Assembly (NCBI GenBank): GCA_002286855.1
Contig: NRSV01000006.1
Coordinates: 558,001 to 622,000 of the forward strand
Direction: 5' to 3'
Length of the DNA: 64,000 nt
Origin: Bipolaris cookei
Lineage: Eukaryota; Ascomycota; Dothideomycetes; Pleosporales; Pleosporaceae
Shown here: positions 45,138-56,200 of the stretch, in pieces
How positions within the stretch are numbered: position 1 is the stretch's first letter
Layout of the letters: each line of letters opens with the position of its first letter
The notes under the pieces: model-generated
Told to the model about the DNA's origin: nothing
What the model saw: the letters and a program-made list of their open reading frames with translations, nothing else
Database searches by the model: none
Translations under genes and position numbers: made by a program

Positions 45138-45916
45138 GATTTCAAAATTGAGGAATATTTGGTTTCGAATGAATTTAAGGCTCCGTAGAAAAATTGAAGA
45201 CGGAAATTCGATGCTTTTAGGTACATGGGCGAGACGTCGCACTAACGCGTTGTTGCCTTGGACAATCTAGGCGTTGTTAAGGCCACCCGTAACCGGTAAC
45301 AATAGCTACACCATTGATTCGTGCGCACATTTGCCTAAATTCCATGTTGGTATGAGTGCCATGAATCTAAATATTCGGCGAGATTATGGAGAGACGTAGA
45401 CACGATGAATGAGTAGTCGCGCAAGTGCCGTCTACGCTTGGCCCTGTCAAAGCACATCTTCTAGGCTTCAAATATATATTTATTCTTCTCAGACAAGTCA
45501 CACAGTATAATGCCGTATAGGTGCTCACCTCTTTGAAAAAACCATAATACTTTAGTTCATTGTTCGGGATAGTGGACCGGTTTGCCAACATGTAGAAATG
45601 AGATATCGCAGTGGGTATGTTGGAGAACGCTGACAGTCGAAACGGTGTAGGCGAAAGACCCAGATTGGGAAATTCCAAGAAACCTAGCCGTATCTATGTA
45701 GAAGGGGTCGCGTAAATCCAGAAAACTAGCAGTTGCTTTTTCGACACACTCTCTCCAATCCTCAACACTCGCGTAGTCACGAGATTACGCGGCGATCGCT
45801 ACGCCATGGACATTACTGAGATCACGACTTCAATACGTAGAACTCACCCTCATGCTCATGATAACATCTAATTGTTCAATCTAGCATTCTGGACTTCACT
45901 ATGAAAAACTAGCAAG
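45138..45916. other. intergenic, no gene seen
   Basis: The region between the Cys-rich gene start and the SDR pseudogene. No convincing frame was found. Confidence 0.5.
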
Positions 45917-46759
45917 ATGTCTTAACTACTGATCATTGTCGTTACTGGCTCAAATCGCAGCATCGGCCAAGGCATAGTCAAACTCCTTGCCAAAACCCAA
46001 TATCCACAACCATTATGCATCTATGCTACATCTCGCAGTGGCCTAGACCTCCAAATTCAACCGTTGCCTCCAAACGAGATCCGATATCCCAAACTCAACA
46101 TCTCAGACACATCCTCCATCAGAACATTCATCAGCAACATCCTACAGAAAGATGGGAAAATCGACGTCCTAATCAACAACGCCGGCATAAACAAGAACAA
46201 CGACGAGACGCCCGAGCTAGCTGAACAAACGATAAATATCAATTACTATGGTACAAAAGAAATGTGCTAGCTCTTCTTTGCCTAAGGAAAGATGAACACA
46301 ACACCAAGCTCGCGCATCGTAAACATCAGCAGCACCGCCTCTTCCCTTTCAAACTCCAAATCTCCCATATAATCTCGTTTCCGCTCTGCAAAGTCAATAT
46401 CAGACATCGATGCCCTAGCTCAAGACTACGTTTGCGCCGTTAAGTCCCAGAGACAAGAGAAAGCTGACTTGGGAACGCCGCCAAGATCATACCAAATTAG
46501 TAAAGCACCTATGAATACTTTGACTCTATTCTTCGCTAGAGAGAATGAGGGCGTGGCGGTTAACTGCTGTTGTCCTGGGTGGGTAGATAGCGACATGGGA
46601 AATCAGATTGAGAAACTACGGAAAACATTGGAGGAGGGCGCGAGAATTCCTGTTAGACTGGTTAAAGGTGATTTAGGTGATTCCGGTAACGAAAATGGAG
46701 GTTAAAATAAAGACAGCAAAGAGAATATTAGCGGAAGGTATTTCGATATGACGGGGTGA
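45917..46759 (+). pseudogene. short-chain dehydrogenase/reductase pseudogene
   Basis: One continuous register from ATG at 45917 to TGA at 46757-46759 encodes a carbonyl-reductase-like SDR with nonsense codons. The cofactor motif reads VVTGSNRSIGQGIVKLLAK, with Ser in place of the usual first Gly of GIG. The structural motif is LINNAGINKN, the catalytic Ser region is IVNISSTASS, and the active-site pair is YQISKA. The tail is GDLGDSGNENGG, a stop, then ISGRYFDMTG. Stops occur two codons after the ATG, after TKEMC, after LFFA, after SKSPI, and after NENGG. Most are one C-to-T change from Gln codons. With all motifs in one frame and no frameshift, it looks recently lost or mutated by RIP. Confidence 0.85.
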
Positions 46760-46867
46760 GGGATAGAGAGTGGGGGAGAGCAAGGCAGTGGTAACTATCT
46801 CTACCAACTATCAATTCATTTTTGTGCACTGATTTATCACCAATGAAGAAGAGATGATACAATAAGC

Positions 46868-48115
46868 TCAATCCAAAAACCACTTCGGCACCTCCGGCCC
46901 CCAAACAGCCAAACTCTCATCCCCCGCCTCCCCCCACCCAACGGGCGTATTCTCATTCACCAAATCCCCATCCGCATAATGCTCAATCATATTGCCCGTA
47001 GTATCCCACCAATAATCAAACAACTGGCTGCCCAGAATATGTCGGCCTACGCCCCAAACGCTCTTGTAACCCCTCTGTGCCAACCACTCATGCCCCAGAT
47101 TCTGCGTATCGAAATCGTGGACCTCGAAACTGCTGTGGTGTACATGCGATGTAGGGTTTGAAGATAAGAAGATAGTGTGGTGGTCGGTGTAACCCGGTCC
47201 GAGATCGATATGTGCAAAGATGGCTACGTCTTTTTGCTGAGGGGGTGATGCAGGATCTTCTGAGGGTACGTTGATATAAAGGAAATCCGTGGGCACGATG
47301 TTAAAAGTTCGAGTGTACCATTGCATTTCTTCCTGGAAGTTTTGCACACAGAGACCGTAATGACCTAGTTTGTGCACGGCAGCTGGGCCTGGTTTGAAGC
47401 GCTGGAAGCGAGCGATACGGGGCTTTTCTTTTTCGTAGTTTGTGGTTAGGACTTCGGGGAAGGGGCCGGGTTCCTTTTTTGTTTGGCCAAAGATGAGGTT
47501 GATGGGGAAGCCTTCCGGGTCGTGCAAAGTGACCATGGAGCCACCGCCTGGGGCATCGGTCAATTCTTCAATGGGACTTGCGCCTGGGACTTTCGTCGCT
47601 TTTTCTAGTTCGGCGTAGCTTTCGACTTCGAAGCAGCCTCCTAGGAACTTCTTTTCGCCTTGTTGTGCATAGTAGACGTATTGCTCGTCATTGTACCCTT
47701 TGAACCATTTCTTGCCCTCGACCTTTTGGGCTACGCTCATGCCAAAGTCGCGTAGGAACATGGTGATTTCATCAAGGTCTGGATGCTGGTATCGCATATG
47801 TACGAGTTTGGTGAGTTTGATTTGCGCGTCGCGATCAATGTTTTGTTCTTGCTGCCATTGTCGCAGTGGTTTGCAGGGTTTAGGAATGGCGACATATTGA
47901 TGTACTGAAGATCCGCGATTTGGCGATACTTCGCGACTAGGGTTCTGAAAACATTATTAACATATCCTTTATATAGCAGTAAGGAAGTAATCATTGAGGC
48001 TTGGTGGCAATTTGATGTATTCCTACATAAGATAGGAATGCGGAAGAGCGAATGTGGGGCCTTTGTATGAACATACCGTTGGGGTGATCTTTTCCTTAAG
48101 TTCTTCAAAGGCCAT
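46868..48115 (-). CDS. VOC-superfamily protein, extradiol dioxygenase-like
   Basis: A 371-aa protein from exons 48115-48077 and 47944-46868 (132-nt intron; 372 codons). The small first exon encodes MAFEELKEKITPT. Two glyoxalase/bleomycin-resistance-type modules follow. Module one includes HMRYQHPDLDEITMFLRDFG and VTLHDPEGFPINLIFG. Module two begins KLGHYGLCVQNFQEEMQWYT and includes HHSSFEVHDFDTQNLGHEWL and NMIEHYADGD. The His of LGHYGL, the His of HHSSFEV and the Glu of MIEHYAD fit the 2-His-1-Glu metal site of type I extradiol (catechol-cleaving) dioxygenases, so it may open a catechol-type ring. Exon 1 is less certain than the rest; the long intron contains an additional open, protein-like stretch. 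Confidence 0.82.
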
Positions 48116-48985
48116 GCTGATCTGTATTATCTTTTGGATTAGTAGGCGGTATACTAGTAGGGTAGAACGAAGCCACAAAGGAAAGAATTTATCTCAACTG
48201 TGGAAGTGGTTGCAGAGAGGCGAGTGGGTACATTCATGTGGGGAGGTAGGACGTACGCAATGCCGATGTGGGGTCCCGTCATGTTGGTAGTAATGGGCCT
48301 GATGGCAAGTTATCGTTGCCACTGGTTCCATGCAGCTCGAATGCTTCGAGTAGTACGTACATACTATCAGTACCATCAATATTTTGGTAGTGTGTGTAGG
48401 TGTAAAAGTTGGAATCCAATTTCCGACGGTCAAAACATGCGCAAGTCTACTCCTTCATCAATCTAGTTGCAGCGTTGAGATTTGCTTTCTCCATCGCATC
48501 TTCTCTCTGCTCATGCCAATTCGAGTTACACAGGATTAGAAAGTAGTGGCGAGACGGAATACCAGGTACAGGTTACGTGGTGTGGACTATGGTTGCAAAA
48601 AAGTGCAAAACATACGACAGCGGGGATTCGCCAGTGATCACCCACCTAATTACTAATCCGCCAGTCAAAGGTTTGCCTATGATCGTACGTGAAGGAATGT
48701 TGAAAGTCTGTGGTTAACATACTCGGTTTCAAGAGCGCAAAAGGGAAACGAGTAGAGCAATATGCCTCTTATACATACGAAGAGATTAAGAATAGATGGA
48801 GATAAGCATAACTGCGTCTACTGTGTACAAAGTAAGAGGCATAAAACTGTTGTGGCAGAGTTGATTTTGTTCGTTAGCAACAAATCGACTATTCCAGATG
48901 CACAAATGGGATGCTGACATTGCAACTATTTTAACTTGGAGCCATGACTCAGTCCTTAGCTAGTTATCATGCTCCTGGATGAGAC
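48116..48985. other. intergenic, no gene seen
   Basis: 870 bp between the VOC gene start and the S1/P1 nuclease stop. Frames here show no recognisable motif. Confidence 0.5.
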
Positions 48986-50007
48986 CTAAAGCTCGACTAT
49001 CTCAGGCTCTGTAGAGGCATGTCGGCTTTCTTCCACGAGTTTGTTTAGCCACGTGCCCAACCTGAGTGCAGCCTTACTAATCTGCAATTCAATGATAGGG
49101 ACAGCGCCCGTCGCATACCCATCTGTTCCAAGATCGGTATCATTTCGTACACGCTTGTACACGTAATCGCAGTCCCAACGATTACTCTCTTTCGCCCAGG
49201 TTGTTGCACATTTCTCTGGAGTCGAAGGATCCATACACGATAGCCACATGTATGGTGCCGAGTAGAATTCATCTTTTCGAATACGCGAAACAAGACCGGT
49301 GAAAAAGGCATCAATGGACTGGCTAGAGAAGGGATGACTGACATTTGCCGCATAGTATGGTATATAGCCATCCCAGACCTGTGTTGATGAGTATTGAATA
49401 CTTCAACCGATGGACAAGACTTACAGCATGTAGCTGGGTAGCGACGTTTCCAAAAACTACTTTGTAAGTGTTGCCGCCTACTGCGCGCCCGCTCGCATGT
49501 AGAGGCTGGTGGATATCTCCGAAGAAATGTGCCACCCATTTCAAAGCATAAGAGCAAGTCAGATTGGCTCCTCCTGTTAAACGACCACTTTGAACCTGGT
49601 CTATGCATCCGCGCAAAATGCTTGTCTGATTTGCGATGGCGCTCACCACACATCCTCCCTTGGCGCAGTCATGAGTGTATTCTAAATGACATTTCTCTGG
49701 CGGGCTGTCATGTGTGTCAATCCAGTGCCATTGATAAGAGAAGCGACCTTCTTGGGTGTGTGCATAGGCGTCTGCCCACGCTGCCGAGCGCCCAACGGAG
49801 CCGTTATACTGTGGTTCGAGGATCTTAGCAAGGACGGAGGTCGTTTCTGGTGTGAAAAAGGTCTCTGCCATGAATCCGATTTGGTTATGGACTGGGTCGA
49901 CTCAGTAGAGAACATCTCGGGACATGGCATCACAGCCTACCATCTGTATTCCAAGCTACAGCTGAAACCAGGAGCGTTGCTCCCGCTAATACAACGCTTG
50001 CACGCAT
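48986..50007 (-). CDS. secreted S1/P1 nuclease
   Basis: A 308-aa zinc-dependent single-strand nuclease/3'-nucleotidase from exons 50007-49941, 49891-49425 and 49378-48986 (introns 49 and 46 nt; 309 codons). Exon 1 encodes a signal peptide (MRASVVLAGATLLVSAVA), with cleavage expected just before the Trp of WNTD, which by family knowledge is the N-terminal zinc ligand in the mature enzyme. The exon 1/2 join restores the family motif DVHNQIGFMAETFFTPET. Other metal-site motifs are RSAAWADAYAH, WHWIDTHDSPP, and WVAHFFGDIHQPLHASG. The join to exon 3 restores QLHAVWDGYIP. Cysteines are numerous, as is usual for secreted members. It probably degrades extracellular RNA and ssDNA for phosphate and nucleoside supply. 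The downstream neighbour is the ADGF-type deaminase. Confidence 0.95.
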
Positions 50008-50585
50008 CTTGTCGAAATGCCAGTGAAATCGTTGTTTGACAGGGTTTCTGAAGAACGTAGGTACCAGGTCCGGTAAGGGTACGTGCTCCTTATAGCCGTC
50101 TACGCTTGTGGTTAGGAACGAAGAACTGAAGACGGCACAGCAGTCACTTGGATGTTATGCTAGATTGGCAGAAGTCTGAAGTAAACGCAGGATGAGTTGG
50201 GGCAGGTTTGTGTGCTGTCTTGTGCGAGACTTGGAAACAGCATGTTGCACGTTCGGCGTCTGTGTCGACGCGTGATGCGCTACGATGACGCGCCAGAGCC
50301 GGACATTGTTGCAGAGTAACAGCACTAGTCTCAGAACGGTCAGGTACGTACAATATGGGTGCATCAGCCCTTGTCGCCCCACAGCATAGTATAGCGAAGA
50401 TGGCATCAGAATGGAACAAACTTTCCTTGTCCTTCAGCAACCATTTCTCAAAGAATTTAGTGTTCTCTACTCTTGTTCTTCTTTCGAGTACCAATGCATC
50501 GCTGGATATACAACAGTATGACGATACGATGTTGAATCTTATTTGTTTGAGATGGGCAAACTACCACTTGGAAATCTGTAGCCAC
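50008..50585. promoter_or_regulatory. S1/P1 nuclease promoter and ADGF 3' region
   Basis: 578 bp between two genes on the same strand. No gene was seen. Confidence 0.4.
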
Positions 50586-52453
50586 CTACTCTTCTGGCTC
50601 AACATTAACATCAACCCCATATTCATCCACAATCCAAGCGCAAAACTTCTCCCATTTGCTAACCCACTCTTTCAACCTCTGCGCGCGGATGCCCTTACCA
50701 AACATGCCATCCTTGATATCTTGTGTCCAATCTTTTGCAGTATAATCGTCAAGACTAGCCCAACGCACACTGTTCTCTGCGAGAGAGCCCAGACCCTCCA
50801 AACCGAGATTCTCCCAGCCTTGGAGCGCCTGCCAGAAATCATGCGACATACCGGAGACACCCTGGCCCAAGATTGTTGGATCGTCGTTGCACAGCGAACA
50901 AGGGACGCCGCGGGCAAGTAGCGCTGGTAGCGGATGTGACATGATACTTCCACATAACCTCAGCACCTCGTTGGAAACTGGACAACTTTCCACTAGGATC
51001 CGTTTCTCCTTAACCATATCAATTAGCAATGGATGTTTGTACAAACTGAAGCCGTGACCGATGCGTCGAGTACCGAGGACAATGGCGTCGAAGAGGTTCT
51101 CGTCTATCGAGTCGCCATCACCGAGCGTCTCACCCGCATGGAAGAAGAAGGGTATGTCGACGCCTTCTTGTGCGCATGCTTTACGGAACCAGAAGAGCTC
51201 AGGAGCTAGATCTGAGAGAGAACGTCCGAGATCTTCTTGGCCGACGAGGTCGTAACCTGCAATGATTTCGGGGAACTCGAGTTTCATTTCTATGCATTGT
51301 TTCATACCTGGTGATTTGTTAGTAGGTGAAATTGAGTTTCTATGGCATTTAGGTGTATTGAATGCGCTGATGCTGTGTGACATACTCTCAATAACTTGTT
51401 TGGTTCCAAACTGACGTATGGTAGTCCAGATCATTCTCGCACCCCAAAACTCTTTCCCTTCTTCACTCGCTTTGAACTTTTCAATCTCGTCGGCCATGTG
51501 TTCGAGCATGTGAAACCAGTTTTCGTCCCACTTTTCTTTTCCTGCGCTGCGATACGGGGTGTAGAAGGCTGACCGCATGTCTACATAATAGACCCCGTCA
51601 TCAAGTAACTGCTTGCACATATTTCGGATGAACTTGCGGAAAATAGGCTCGTAGTAAATTAATGAACCAAGAATAGGGAAACACGACATGAACTTCCGCC
51701 ATACTTCGTTGGGGCCTTCATAATGGGAAAGGTGCTCAGAGGGTGTGATGGTAACGCGGGAACGAATCCACTCGACAAAGGCTTTTTTGCCTCCATCTGG
51801 GAAGCTATCTGCAGCTTGGTTGACGGCAACCGGTGTGTTGGCGGTATAGCCCTCATTCCAGATGGAGCAGTCAGTTTTGACGATCTTGGAGTACGTGAAA
51901 GAGAAACCAGTCTTACGCCTTGTCTGGTCATCGACAATAGGACCATCGGCTACCAAACAAACCCCCTCAGTTTTAAAGGCTTCCTCAAGTGCCCAATCAA
52001 GATCAACCATGGCCTCTAGATGGCAGTGCAACAGTGTGCCTTTTGGCATTTTCTTCACTATCTGCCACAGCTTACTCTTCTCTATGCGCTCTTTGGCAAG
52101 CGAGAACATCATACCGGGAAACACATCGACATGTTCAGTCAGCAAACTGTCCTCGTATTCCTTGGTCCACAGCGTTTGTTGCTCCTCGAACCGGATTTGA
52201 GAGACAATGGCGCACGCCTCCTGTGCCATAGGAGAAAGATTTTGGCGGAACAGATAGTCTGAAAATTGTCAGACCCACGGTACTGAGGCACGAAAACGGA
52301 AAGTCTGGTTCACAAACCACTTCGCTGTCTCTTCTCTTGCTGGACGAGCGCATCCCTGCCCTGTAGGTACTGTTGGATAAATGGATCGCTTAAACTCGGG
52401 ACACCTTCCGCTTGCGCCCACTCCTCGTCATTTGCAGGCTCGTTTGTCGCCAT
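50586..52453 (-). CDS. adenosine deaminase-related enzyme (ADGF/CECR1 type)
   Basis: A 576-aa metal-dependent amidohydrolase from exons 52453-52318, 52258-51386 and 51307-50586 (introns 59 and 78 nt; 577 codons). The metal-binding motif LLHCHLEAMVD has the two histidines at about 123 and 125. Later active-site blocks are FFFHAGETLGDGD, IGHGFSLYKHP, ESCPVSNEVLRL and CSLCNDDPTILG. The FHAGE and NDDP motifs carry the catalytic His/Glu and metal-binding Asp. The length and N-terminal helical region match the ADGF subfamily rather than short classical adenosine deaminases. No signal peptide is evident with the start at 52453; the frame stays open to 52555 and an upstream start (MENTKAAVSFN) exists. 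The second intron is 78 nt and free of stops, so retention would insert 26 residues. It likely converts adenosine to inosine, though some fungal members may prefer other substrates. Confidence 0.92.
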
Positions 52454-53267
52454 GTTTGCGTCTGTGTGAAAAATGGCAGTTGAGCGCAAATTGAGGCCGA
52501 AAAAGAGTCCGACGAAGGAAATATTGAATGAGACTGCTGCCTTGGTGTTTTCCACTTCTTCCTTCCCGAACGGCGCTAGCGGGTGCTGATGTAATACACC
52601 TCAGCCTTACCCGAGAAAGCGCGCCCCTACCGAACGGATGCTATGGTGGCAGTTGCAGCGTGTATGCAGGGGAAAACCGCGAAGACACTGCTGTATAGCT
52701 CCGAAAGTCTTTTCCACCGGACGCCTATGAGCTCGTCAGTTGTGCAGCGCTGGCAATCCCACGCGTTATCACGCGCTCGGTGCTTATCGATTGCCTAGCG
52801 CGGCGCCGATGCACGCGCGGGGCGCTGCAGCGGTGCAAGTGATGGTGTGCACGGCCGCCTGCGATCTCATAGCGCATCATCTGCACCCATACATACGCAC
52901 CTGCACTTGAACCTGAACCGCTAAACCCCCGGCCTCCGTCGTGTGACTCTCCGGCACGCACTAACAGCCTTTTCTCGTCGTAGCATCATACAGCCTCACT
53001 AATCTTGTTCCGTGTGCTCGTACTGCTACTCCAGAACCCCCCTACAATCTAACAACTGCCGCCTACACAGCACCACGACTTGGCAGGCACAACTCTGCAT
53101 AACCTTACTCATAGAGGTGTAAAAGCGCCTGGCGCTCTGCAGTCTTTGCTAGGGCTACCAGCACCGCCGTTCATCACTTATGGAGCCCCTTCGCTCTCAG
53201 CGATAGGCGCCCGAGCTGCCTAACGTGAACGAGTCCGGGAACTCCACCGCCAGTCTCCCAAGGGACT
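52454..53267. promoter_or_regulatory. bidirectional promoter, ADGF enzyme / ATG2
   Basis: 814 bp between divergent start codons. No supported gene. It is GC-rich near 52790-52850. Confidence 0.45.
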
Positions 53268-56200
53268 ATGGCCTTCTTCTCCGGACTTTCGAGCTCCATC
53301 GGCAGGAAGCTGCTCCTGTACGGACTGCGCCAAATTGATATACTCGACAAGGATCCCGCCGACTTTGTAAGCGTTGACGTAGGGAAGCGGACAACACTCG
53401 AGGTCCGCGATGTCGGGCTACACGTCAAGGTGGGTGATGCAGGTACCAATCTTCACCTACCACTGTGCTGACGATATTCGTAGAAACTGGTAGCATTGCT
53501 GCATCTCAAACTGCCTCATGAGATCCATCTGTCAAAAGCCCAAGCCTCGCTACTCCGAGTCACATTCGTCCTCGACTTCGGCGTACCCCGAATATCGATT
53601 GAAGTGGATGGTATACAGATACAGGCTAGATTGCTGGAGAATACCGGTGATGACGTTTCGTCTCATCCCGCTCAGCAGCCGGACCCATCACAACCATTGC
53701 CACCTCGACGAAGAGCCTCGCCACCACCCATCCGAGACGATTCGAGCGACCCTGGTTCGGACGAGGATGACTATGTGCCAACAGTGGACGAGCTAGCAAA
53801 TTCCTTCCTACGGACGGAACCTGAAGAGGAGATACGCGAACTGCGAGAGGAGCTGGCATCTCAGACATCATATATGCAAGAGTCAATCGCATCAAGCGAT
53901 GATGGCGATGACAATTCTGCCGGCATGGGAGCCCCGCTGGCACTTCCGGCATATCTACGAAACATCCTCAATACCGCTTTGGACCGCCTCAGTATCGCTA
54001 TCAATGACATCAATATTGAGCTGGAGGATCAGTCTCCAAAAGATACTCCAGACTCATTGAGGTCGATCCAAAGCTCGCCCGCTGCCCTCAGCTTCCATGT
54101 AGACCGCGTTACCATAGACTCGATAACTTCCAAGGATATACGTGTAGATTTGGGCTCAACAACAGCTCCTGACGCTGCCAAGCTGGGTAAACGAAGAATG
54201 CGTGTTGAGAACATTTGTGCACGTCTTGTATCTGATGTGGAGAATTTCGTTTCTTTATCGAGGTTTTCGCAACCGCCTTCACCACTCATGACTCGATCGG
54301 AAATCTCAACTAGCCAAAGGTCCATTGGGGAACCGTCCGCGAGTCACATGTCCCGTCATTCTACTTGTGGGGAGTCTGTGCACTCTACACAGGAAGAGCC
54401 CAGTCTTTCTATACACGAAGAACCTGGTCACTCCATACACAAGGAACCTAGTCGCTTTGTACACGAAGAGCCCAATCGCTCCATGCATGAAATACCTGAT
54501 CGTTCCGTACACGAGGTGCCTGACCGCTCCATACACGAAGAGCATAGCCACTCCACATATGAAGTGCCTAGTCACTCCATTCATGAAGCAGATATACATC
54601 TTCTAGGGCCATCGGTAGATGAGAGTCAAGCCAGTCCGGTCGCTTCACCTCTGCAAGCACCTGTAAGCCCGCGCAATGTTTCCCCACCCCCTCCCCTATT
54701 ATCCGATCTGCCGCAGCTAGATCTATCCGTGCACACTGTAGACGATGATCGTTTTGCAGATGCAAACTCCGACGACAGCCCAGACGACAGCTCAGTGAAT
54801 GGTTCACACAGTCAGTCTCGTCAGTTTTCGCCTCCGCGTGACCTAACTGAGAGCAACCTGCTCTACGATGACGAAGGATTGCTTGATTATGCGATGCAGA
54901 ACGGTATGCTTAATTTCCAACTCGAAGATGAGCTGGTCGTTGAAGCCTCCGCAAGGTCTCAGAATACCTGGGAATTGAATGATGCTGCTTCAAGTCAACA
55001 TACTCGGATATCAGAATCCGCTAGTGATGGCTCAGCTTCTGATCTCCCCACTGTATCTGCCTTGGGACGTTCGTTTCGCCCTCCAAGCGTGACTAGTTCG
55101 CCGCCTCAGTCGAGATACTCTGAAAGAGCCCAAGGCTCTATTGACAACCTAGTTGTAGCGCACCAACATCCCGCGGAAGATGCACAAAGTCCTGCCAATA
55201 GCACATATTCAATACCTCCATCGCCACCCGCAGAAGAGGATTTGTCTGAATCAAAGTTTTTCACTCATGACGAGGCCGAAAGCATGTACATGAGTGCGGT
55301 AAGTGCAGCACAGGGAAGTTCGATACAGCAGGGGCATGTCCCTGGAGGTTGGGATTCTTCGTCAGCATCAAGTAAAGACTCCACTTCAGACAAATCTGGA
55401 CCGATCCCCGAGGAGATGGTTTCTGCTAGTATATTAGCGCCAGTGATAGAGACTGAAGACAGTTGTGAAACCCCTCGTCCACGAAGTCGGCAGAGCTCGT
55501 TCTCGTCCTCACACACTGGGCGTGCACAAACCCCTGGTCCTGCTCCTCTAGCTATTCAAAGGCAGGCAAAGCGATTGCTCACGATTGATGAGATTACGGT
55601 TTGGTTTCCCATGGGCCTTAATGATGGAGACAGCGACAGCGGAGGGCATGAGGATGTTACTGAGTCGGCGGCTTTTGAGTTCAAACCATCAAATCTTGGG
55701 GAAGATTCGATATTTGCAGAAATGCCTGGATCATTCTCCAATTACGCCTATTCCTCATCGCATCGCAAGAAGCCATCATTAGACGCCTCCACTCGGATGC
55801 GAGCCACACCAAAGCCAGTACACCCACCCAGCCCTCCAAAGCAGCCTAAGAAACCAAAGGTGCCATCTATCAGTGTTGAAGTGGGGTCAGTGGCTGGAAA
55901 CATAGACTTGTCTACAGGTCGCATCATGTTCAGTATGTTCAATCGAATGATGCAAGCCCTAACTGGTGATCCGCGTCAGAAAGAAGACAAGCCCTCGACA
56001 TCAGAATCCGCTGCAGGCTCCAAAGAAAACAAGACCGATTTTGAACTGGCTGTCAAGCAAATAGCCTTCTCGTGGCTTGAAAACATCGCGACAGAATCTG
56101 TCCAAGAAGAACATGTGCCCAGTTGGCAACTCGATCCTAAGCCGGCGGACGCTATACTAAGAGTCTATCTCTCGAAGGTCCTCGTGAACCAACAGAGTAT

